A stretch of 64,000 nt of DNA from Marinomonas rhodophyticola (GTDB lineage Bacteria > Pseudomonadota > Gammaproteobacteria > Pseudomonadales > Marinomonadaceae), in assembly GCF_026113935.1 (NCBI RefSeq), contig NZ_JAPEUL010000011.1, positions 124,001 through 188,000 of the forward strand. Direction: 5' to 3'. The position numbers and the translations under genes were made by a program. Under the pieces are notes generated by a model. The model saw only the letters and a list, made by a program, of their open reading frames with translations. It did no database searches and was not told where the DNA came from. Of this stretch, positions 58,482 through 64,000 are shown piece after piece. The first letter of the stretch is position 1; the number at the start of each line of letters is the position of its first letter.

Positions 58482-59426
58482 ATGGAAAAACAATCTCATT
58501 TGCTTTTGTGGAAAGCGGTCTTTGTTCTAATCATCATAGGATTAGGCTTTGGCATTTATGCTGGCAGCAAAAGTATTGATTACACTTGGCGCTGGGAGCG
58601 TATTCCACAGTACATCATTAATACCGAAGCGACAACGGTTCGATCGCCTTTTGATGGTTCTGCAACGATTGAAAAGGGAAAGTTGATTGTTACTTCTGAT
58701 TATGGTGATGATCCATTAGTGATCAAAAAGTTTGATAACTTACTGGTTAGTAATGGCGATTTGGTGTTTGAAGGTGATCCAGTTGCCGAAGTAGAAAACT
58801 GGAATATTGGCCCGCTCACGTGGGGGCTGGTGATGACATTACAGTTGTCTGTGGTCTCTTTAGTGTTTGCCGTGGTGATTGGCCTATTTGCAGGACTGGC
58901 TCGAATTTCGTCCAACCCCGCGTTGCGTTATTTGGCAGTGACTTACATTGAACTGATTCGTGGTACGCCATTATTAGTGCAGATTTTTATCTTCTATTTT
59001 TTTATCGGCACGGTATTGGATTTAGACCGTTTTACCGCTGGTGTGGCGGCTTTATCTGTATTTACTGGCGCCTATATTGCCGAAATCGTGCGTTCTGGTA
59101 TTCAATCTATTAGCCCAGGTCAAATGGAAGCGGCGCGTAGTCTAGGGATGAATTACGTTCAAGCTATGGTCAATGTGATATTACCGCAGGCGTTCAAACG
59201 AACTTTACCGCCGATGGCTGGACAATTTATTAACCTGATCAAAGACTCGTCTCTGGTATCGGTTATTTCTATTACTGATTTAACCAAGGCTGGTCGCGAA
59301 GTGGTGAGTTCCACGTTTGCGCCATTTGAAGTGTGGTTTGCCGTGGCGCTGATGTATTTAGTGCTAACCGGTGCCTTGTCTTGGGCCATTCAGCGTCTTG
59401 AAAAGAGGTTATCTGCCAGTGACTAA
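58482..59426 (+). CDS. amino acid ABC transporter permease with extra N-terminal domain
   Basis: A 314-residue permease. Residues ~105-310 are the HisM-type core ([60 protein letters not shown] coupling loop). Ahead of it are a first helix (~10-30) and a ~65-residue periplasmic stretch (~45-108) with [20 protein letters not shown] and [20 protein letters not shown]. That stretch reads like a small lipoyl-type beta barrel. Classical members lack it. Start ATG chosen over an adjacent TTG. Confidence 0.87.
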   Translation: MEKQSHLLLWKAVFVLIIIGLGFGIYAGSKSIDYTWRWERIPQYIINTEATTVRSPFDGSATIEKGKLIVTSDYGDDPLVIKKFDNLLVSNGDLVFEGDPVAEVENWNIGPLTWGLVMTLQLSVVSLVFAVVIGLFAGLARISSNPALRYLAVTYIELIRGTPLLVQIFIFYFFIGTVLDLDRFTAGVAALSVFTGAYIAEIVRSGIQSISPGQMEAARSLGMNYVQAMVNVILPQAFKRTLPPMAGQFINLIKDSSLVSVISITDLTKAGREVVSSTFAPFEVWFAVALMYLVLTGALSWAIQRLEKRLSASD

Positions 59427-59427
59427 T

Positions 59428-60165
59428 ATGACCGATAAGAGCATCATTCAAGCTCGTAATATTGAAAAGATTTACCCGAATGGCTGTCATGCTTTAAAAA
59501 ATGTTTCTCTCGATATTAATCGTGGTGAAGTGGTCGTGATTATTGGGCCTAGTGGCTCAGGTAAGTCGACGTTTTTACGTACTTTGAATCAGTTGGAAAC
59601 CATTTCTGATGGCACGATTCATATTGATGAAGTGAGCCTGACAGACAGAAAAACCAACATTAATAAGGTGCGCGAAGAAGTGGGCATGGTGTTCCAGTCC
59701 TTTAATCTTTTTCCACATAAAACAGCGTTGGGTAACGTGGCATTGTCGCCCATCAAGGTGAAGAAAAAGCCTCGCGCAGTCGCGGAGCAAGAAGGCCGTG
59801 AGCTACTCAAAAAAGTAGGCCTAGCGGAGCGCATGAATAACTACCCATCACATTTGTCTGGTGGTCAGCAACAGCGTGTGGCCATAGCGAGAGCCTTGGC
59901 TATGCATCCGAAGATTATGTTGTTTGATGAACCGACCAGCGCGCTTGATCCTGAAATGGTTGGGGAAGTGCTGGACGTGATGAAAAGCCTCGCTCGTGAT
60001 GGTATGACCATGGTGGTGGTCACTCATGAAATGGGCTTTGCCCGTGAAGTAGCGGATCGCGTAGTGTTCATGGAAGAAGGTGAGTTAGTGTTTGAAGAAA
60101 GCCCTGAGCGCTTCTTTAGTTCTGACAATCCGCGTTTACAGCGCTTCCTTGGTCAGGTTCTTTAG
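59428..60165 (+). CDS. polar amino acid ABC transporter ATP-binding protein
   Basis: A 245-residue GlnQ/HisP-type ATPase: Walker [27 protein letters not shown], signature [15 protein letters not shown], Walker [15 protein letters not shown] and switch VVTHEMGFA. It starts one base after the permease stop; a GTG at 59419 is a possible longer start. A LysR gene follows. Confidence 0.93.
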   Translation: MTDKSIIQARNIEKIYPNGCHALKNVSLDINRGEVVVIIGPSGSGKSTFLRTLNQLETISDGTIHIDEVSLTDRKTNINKVREEVGMVFQSFNLFPHKTALGNVALSPIKVKKKPRAVAEQEGRELLKKVGLAERMNNYPSHLSGGQQQRVAIARALAMHPKIMLFDEPTSALDPEMVGEVLDVMKSLARDGMTMVVVTHEMGFAREVADRVVFMEEGELVFEESPERFFSSDNPRLQRFLGQVL

Positions 60166-60228
60166 TTTTGATGACACATCTTGGCCGCCATCATTGGCCA
60201 AGATTCTCTCCTTTATTGGGTATTCATC

Positions 60229-61094
60229 ATGAATAAGAAATCCCTTCCGCCATTAAATTGGCTACATACCTTTGAAGTATCGGCGCGATGTCTTAATTTC
60301 ACTCATGCAGCGGAAGAGCTATGCTTAACCCAAGGTGCAGTGAGTCAGCAAATTCGTTTGCTGGAAAGTCATTTGGGGGTGTCGTTATTTAAGCGTTTAC
60401 CGCGTGGCTTGAGTTTAACGGAAGAAGGGCGCTCTTACTTTCCGGTAGTAAAAGACGCGATTTCTCGTTTGGCGGTTGGCACGAACGAAATATTTTCCCA
60501 ACAGGATAAGCAGCTCATCAAAGTCTGTGGCAGTTTGTCGTTCTTCTCTCACTGGTTGGCGCCTAAACTTGCCAGTTTTAGTGTCGCTTATCCCCACTAT
60601 GGCATTCGTTATGTGAGCAATATTTGGGTGCAAGCCTTAGACGATGAAGAGGATATGGAAATTCGCTGGGGGCATGGTGAATGGCCCGGGTTGATCTCAC
60701 AACGGCTTACTTGGGACAATCTTGTACCGGTGTGTTCCCTGAACTGATGGCACGATTACCTTTGCGAGAACCCGCGGATTTGGTGAATCATTCACTACTG
60801 CATGTGATTGGTTACGAAGAAGGTTGGGGTTACTGGCTGAACATTATGGGCGTGGATAACGTTGACTCGTCAATGGGGATGCAGTTCGATACGTTAGTGT
60901 CGACATTGCGCATGGCGGAACTTGGTCAAGGTGTGGCTTTAGGCCGTTCTTCTATGGTGCAAGAGATGCTGAGCGAAGGTAAATTGGTCGCACCATTTGG
61001 ACAAACGGTCGAAGCTAGCGAATCCTTTTACTTAGTACGACGGTCTGGCGCGCAATTGCATCATGCTGCGAATGTTTTTTTGATTGGCTGGTGA
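60229..61094 (+). CDS. LysR family regulator (GcvA-like), frameshifted
   Basis: About 288 residues: LPPLNWLHTFEVSARCLNFT, then AEELCLTQGAVSQQIRLLES and the ligand domain. The first frame stops at 60747; one missing C in TTCCCTG (60735-60740) joins VPVCS to PELMARLPLREPADLVNHSL and the frame runs to 61094. ATG at 60229 is the family start. It lies just after the amino acid transporter genes and may control them. Confidence 0.88.
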
Positions 61095-61127
61095 AACAGG
61101 CCCATAGGCCTTAGTTAAAAACATTAA

Positions 61128-61148
61128 GATGCCGCATTACGCGGCATC
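61128..61148. terminator. hairpin between LysR and yebG
   Basis: GATGCCGC / GCGGCATC with a 5-base loop, overlapping the 3' end of yebG. T runs are weak on both sides. Confidence 0.5.
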
Positions 61149-61562
61149 ACTTTCCGTAAAATCGACGATGTCATCGTGATCAAACACAACGTTACTGTCC
61201 TCTTCCTCGTACAGCGCGTCTTCGTCAGGTTCGATGACCAGATCTTCCAGCGTTTTTTTAGGTGCCGATTCTTTCAGATCAAGTTGAGCGCTAGCTTCTT
61301 TGCGGTTGGTTTTTTTCGGTTTCGCTGTGCTTTTCTTTTTGTTACCTAAAATATCCAATAGCAGGTCTTTTTGCTCGGCTAAATACATGGATAAGGCTTC
61401 TTTCTTATCATGATCTCCGGCTAGTTGGCTTTGATCTAAAACCTCATACAGTGCTTCTGCGGTATCCAACAGTTTGTCATAGGCATCGGCTTCGGCTCTT
61501 GAAGTAAAAGTCATTTTTTCTATTCCATCGCGTTCTACAACATATTTGATAATGACAGGCAT
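61137..61562 (-). CDS. yebG: YebG family SOS-response protein
   Basis: A 141-residue protein whose first ~75 residues match E. coli YebG (VIIKYVVERDGIEKMTFTSR, EADAYDKLLDTAE, EALSMYLAEQKDLLLDIL). The rest is a longer Lys-rich then acidic tail. Start at 61562 (MPVIIKYVV) is preferred to 61574; AGGTGG precedes it. A near-consensus LexA box lies 22 bases upstream, as in E. coli where yebG is SOS-induced. Molecular function unknown. Confidence 0.9.
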   Translation of the reverse strand: MPVIIKYVVERDGIEKMTFTSRAEADAYDKLLDTAEALYEVLDQSQLAGDHDKKEALSMYLAEQKDLLLDILGNKKKSTAKPKKTNRKEASAQLDLKESAPKKTLEDLVIEPDEDALYEEEDSNVVFDHDDIVDFTESDAA

Positions 61563-61583
61563 GATCCACCTCATGAAAAATAA

Positions 61584-61603
61584 TACTGTATAAATGTACA
61601 GTA
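61584..61603. promoter_or_regulatory. LexA (SOS) box of yebG
   Basis: TACTGTATAAATGTACAGTA: the CTGT-N8-ACAG palindrome, differing from the classical consensus at about two positions. Placed directly upstream of yebG. Confidence 0.9.
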
Positions 61604-61688
61604 TTATTTGTTTCTCTGTCTAGTGCTTTTGTTTGTTGATTTAGGCAATGATTGATAAAGTTGCGTTCTTGCTAAAGGAAACACTTTT

Positions 61689-62562
61689 ATGGCCGTTGAT
61701 TTTTCTCAGATAGACTTCTCCATTTTAATGGATCACGTTGAGTTTGTTTTGACGTTTACTTGGATTTTATTGTCCTACATCGTTCGACGTTATACGAAAC
61801 GTGCAATTCGCCTCCACCAAAAACTTGAACATGATAAGAAACGTCAACGGATTAATACGGTCGATAACATATTCAACCTGCTGTTAGTGGTTGGTTTGGT
61901 GCTTATCTGGTCATCTGAGTTACAAAATATTGCCATTTCCATTGCTGCCTTCATGGTGGCGTTGGTGATAGCCACGAAAGAGTTTATTGCCTGTATTGTA
62001 GGCGCGTTTTATCGAGCGAGTACTCGACCGTATCAAGTTGGAGACTGGATACGTATTGCAAACTATGAGGGCGAAGTGACGGACAGTGACTGGTTGTCGA
62101 CCACATTGTTTGAAGTTGACTTGAAGGGGGAGTTACACTTACACAGGGCGTACGACCGTGGTTCCTAATAGCGTTTTATTATTGAATACGGTTCAGAATT
62201 TGAACTATATGCGACGTTATGTGACACATACCTTTTCCATTTCTCGCCACTCAGACGACGTCAACCTGTTTACGATTAAAGAGCAAATTTTGGATAAAAT
62301 TCGTCAGTATAGTGAGCATTTTCATGAGGTTGCGATTCGTTATAACAGCCTTATTGAGAAACGTTTAGACATTAAAATATCTGGCCCTGAGCCAAGAGTT
62401 CGCATCACGACAACCACAGAAGGTTACAATGTTTTTACCATTTCATTATTTTGTCCAACCGATGAAGCGGTGGAGATTGAGCAAAAAGTAACAGAGGATT
62501 TTATGAGTTTTTGGTATGAAAGGCGCCACGTTAATGCGACGACCATGGAGAAAGAAGAATGA
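61689..62562 (+). CDS. MscS family mechanosensitive channel, frameshifted
   Basis: About 290 residues. Membrane helices near 15-32, 60-78 and 84-105 (the pore-lining one, IAAFMVALVIATKEFIACIV), then the MscS beta domain (RPYQVGDWIRIANYEGEVTD). The first frame stops at 62168. Removing one T at 62139-62140 gives HYTGRTTVVPNSVLLLNTVQ, the conserved MscS segment, and the frame continues to 62562. It relieves turgor on osmotic downshift. It overlaps the next gene by four bases (ATGA). Confidence 0.87.
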
Positions 62563-63233
62563 AAGTAATTCGTAGATTGGCGATTGTTGCTTTGTGCTCC
62601 ACGTCTTTGTTTTTAGTCGGCTGTAACAGTTTTAGTATTAGCGAAGTCGATATGAACAAAGAAGTGGAAAAACAGTTAGCGGAACAGCAAGAAAACCACA
62701 TTACGCTTTTTTTGAATGGCAATACATTGAATTTAGATTTACTGGTGACAGGGGCAGACATTGATTTCACCGAGCGCGATGGTGGTTTAGTTTTGGTGGA
62801 TATGACCAGTAACATGACTGGCACATTAAAAGCGTTTGGTCAGACATTTTCCGTTACCACAAAAGTGAACCCGTCGTTTGAATCTGGAGTGCGTATCGAG
62901 GAAGATCGTTTGTATTTGGTGGCACCAAAAATCACCCAAATTGACGTTGAGGGATCTAGCTTTAATGAAAAAATGTTGCGTTCTACATTGGGGTCTTTGC
63001 ATGCAGACTTTGAAAAGTCCCTTGTAGAGTATTTCGATCAGCATCCCGTGTATGTGCTAAATCATTCACCCTCTGAAAAAACCGCAGCGGCCTTAGTTAA
63101 AAATATCATTATTACAGAGGATTCATTAGAGCTTTCTATCTTTTTAGTCAATAACCATCTGGTGAAGGGTCTAGGTAAGTTGCCTTGTTGCCCTTATAAT
63201 GCCGCAATAATTAATGCTCGAATTTTAGAATGA
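62559..63233 (+). CDS. DUF1439 (YceB-like) lipoprotein
   Basis: A 224-residue lipoprotein: signal with lipobox LFLVGC (Cys ~22), then the DUF1439 lipid-binding-type fold (~27-190). The family normally ends shortly after ITEDSLELSIF. Here a 29-residue tail with CCPYNAA follows; one T fewer in the run at ~63142-63146 would give an immediate TAG, so the tail may come from another indel. Coupled to the MscS gene by an ATGA overlap. Confidence 0.82.
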   Translation: MKVIRRLAIVALCSTSLFLVGCNSFSISEVDMNKEVEKQLAEQQENHITLFLNGNTLNLDLLVTGADIDFTERDGGLVLVDMTSNMTGTLKAFGQTFSVTTKVNPSFESGVRIEEDRLYLVAPKITQIDVEGSSFNEKMLRSTLGSLHADFEKSLVEYFDQHPVYVLNHSPSEKTAAALVKNIIITEDSLELSIFLVNNHLVKGLGKLPCCPYNAAIINARILE

Positions 63234-63242
63234 GGAAACAGC

Positions 63243-63722
63243 ATGTCAATTGCAGACAATCAAGTCGTTCAATTTCACTATACTTTGCGTCATGGCGAAG
63301 AGTTGCTCGAAACCTCTGCGGGTAAAGAGCCAGCGGCGTATTTACATGGCCACGGTAATGTTATTCCAGGACTTGAAAAAGCGATGGAAGGCAAAGAGGT
63401 CGGTGATGAATTTGAAGTAACGGTTGCTTGTGCCGATGCTTATGGTGAGCGCCATGAAGATCGTCAGCAACAAGTGCCAGTCAAACATTTACAAGGCGCG
63501 AAACGCTGGAAAGCGGGAATGGTTGCTATGGTTCAAACGGATAAAGGCATGCGTCAAGTGACGGTTGTGAAAGTTGGATTGAAACACGCTACAGTTGATT
63601 TGAATCACCCATTGTCTGGCAAAGACCTGACTTTTAATATTCAAATCGTAGCTTCTCGTGAAGCGACCAATGATGAAATTGCTCATGGTCATGCCCACGG
63701 TGTAGGCGGTCATCACCACTAA
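63243..63722 (+). CDS. slyD: FKBP-type peptidyl-prolyl isomerase (SlyD)
   Basis: A 159-residue SlyD: FKBP domain (VVQFHYTLRHGEELLETSAG, HGHGNVIPGLEKAMEG) with an inserted flap chaperone domain (~70-130) and a His-rich metal-binding tail (HGHAHGVGGHHH), shorter than in E. coli. Helps proline-limited folding and nickel delivery. GAGGAAACAGC precedes the ATG. Confidence 0.93.
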   Translation: MSIADNQVVQFHYTLRHGEELLETSAGKEPAAYLHGHGNVIPGLEKAMEGKEVGDEFEVTVACADAYGERHEDRQQQVPVKHLQGAKRWKAGMVAMVQTDKGMRQVTVVKVGLKHATVDLNHPLSGKDLTFNIQIVASREATNDEIAHGHAHGVGGHHH

Positions 63723-63760
63723 GAGTGACGCACTCTAAGTATTGAATGATGCTGAATAGC

Positions 63761-63800
63761 CTCTGTTACGCATTACGTAGCAGGGGCTTTTGTTTTTTTA
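63761..63800 (+). terminator. terminator after slyD
   Basis: AGCCTCTGTTACG / CGTAGCAGGGGCT around a short loop (one mismatch), followed by a T-rich TTTTGTTTTTTT run. Confidence 0.8.
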
Positions 63801-63895
63801 CGCTTTTGTATTTTTTGGGTGGGCCTGAGAATGATTGATTTTAATCAAGTAATCGCAACAAATAGTAAAATTTAATAAGAATCGTTATCAACAGC

Positions 63896-63942
63896 TTGAC
63901 AGATCTTGTCTTCATGCACATTATTGATAATAGTTATCATTT
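63896..63942 (+). promoter_or_regulatory. Fur-box promoter
   Basis: Perfect -35 TTGACA (63896-63901), 17 bases, then a weak -10 CATTAT. This overlaps TATTGATAATAGTTATCATT, a good match to the Fur consensus (GATAATGATAATCATTATC). A second TAAGAATCGTTATC element lies just upstream (63877-63890). The layout predicts iron repression of the gene at 63979. Confidence 0.75.
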
Positions 63943-63978
63943 ATATTGTTTGTTGTGTCATTTTCAGAGGGCGAAGTG

Positions 63979-64000
63979 ATGAGTCATTATTTAGTGCCAT
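63979..64000 (+). CDS. start of a probable iron-regulated gene, cut by window end
   Basis: Only MSHYLVP is visible. AGAGGGCGAAG before the ATG and the Fur-box promoter upstream support a real start. Product cannot be told from seven residues. Confidence 0.5.

Overview
The window reads as the chromosome of a marine gammaproteobacterium of the Oceanospirillales type, most like Marinomonas. This is inferred from protein flavour (RhaI/RhaD rhamnose pathway, PtxS/KguK-like genes, SlyD, YebG, DUF2076, DUF6172), AT-leaning base composition and many LysR, Lrp, TRAP and ABC genes. No rRNA, tRNA, CRISPR array, prophage or insertion sequence was seen. A caution runs through the whole annotation: at least 14 single-base frameshifts break otherwise well-conserved genes (about one per 4-5 kb). 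I annotate these as single genes spanning both frames and give the approximate break point. Several breaks fall where GAGCTC would be restored by removing one base, so sequence error is more likely than gene decay.

Layout. 0-3.1 kb: ACC deaminase (cut by the window edge), a chemotaxis receptor and an Lrp-type regulator. 3.1-6.9 kb: a nitrogen module with a sigma-54 promoter, a structured leader carrying a Phe-rich 28-codon ORF, cyanase, a formate/nitrite-type channel, and a fused PP2C phosphatase/Ser-Thr kinase. 7-17 kb: glycogen phosphorylase, a small monooxygenase-like protein, a membrane EAL protein, asparaginase, a YcaQ-type protein, an Lrp/nucleoside-gate pair and a LysR/azoreductase pair.

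17-42 kb is a large L-rhamnose and rhamnose-oligosaccharide region. On the minus strand lie rhaD and rhaI, then GH105 hydrolase and a TRAP transporter. On the plus strand lie a DeoR regulator, the rhaSTPQ ABC importer and a mutarotase-kinase fusion. A RES-Xre toxin-antitoxin pair follows, then a second cassette (LacI regulator, GH78 rhamnosidase, CUT1 ABC importer). That cassette is bounded by a decayed copy of the lldD 3' end on one side and intact-length lldD on the other. Together these genes would import rhamnose and rhamnosides, release rhamnose, run it through isomerase, kinase and aldolase/dehydrogenase, and oxidise the resulting lactate.

42-54 kb: LysR, small membrane proteins, DoxX, a GNAT acetyltransferase, a 2-ketogluconate-type cluster with a perfect 20-bp operator palindrome, a zinc peptidase, DUF proteins with strong terminators, a Tat-exported multicopper oxidase, and a LysR/EamA pair. 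54-64 kb: an ABC exporter, a PLP gamma-family sulfur amino acid enzyme next to a polar amino acid ABC importer and LysR regulator, LexA-controlled yebG, an MscS channel, a DUF1439 lipoprotein, SlyD, and the start of a gene behind a Fur-box promoter.
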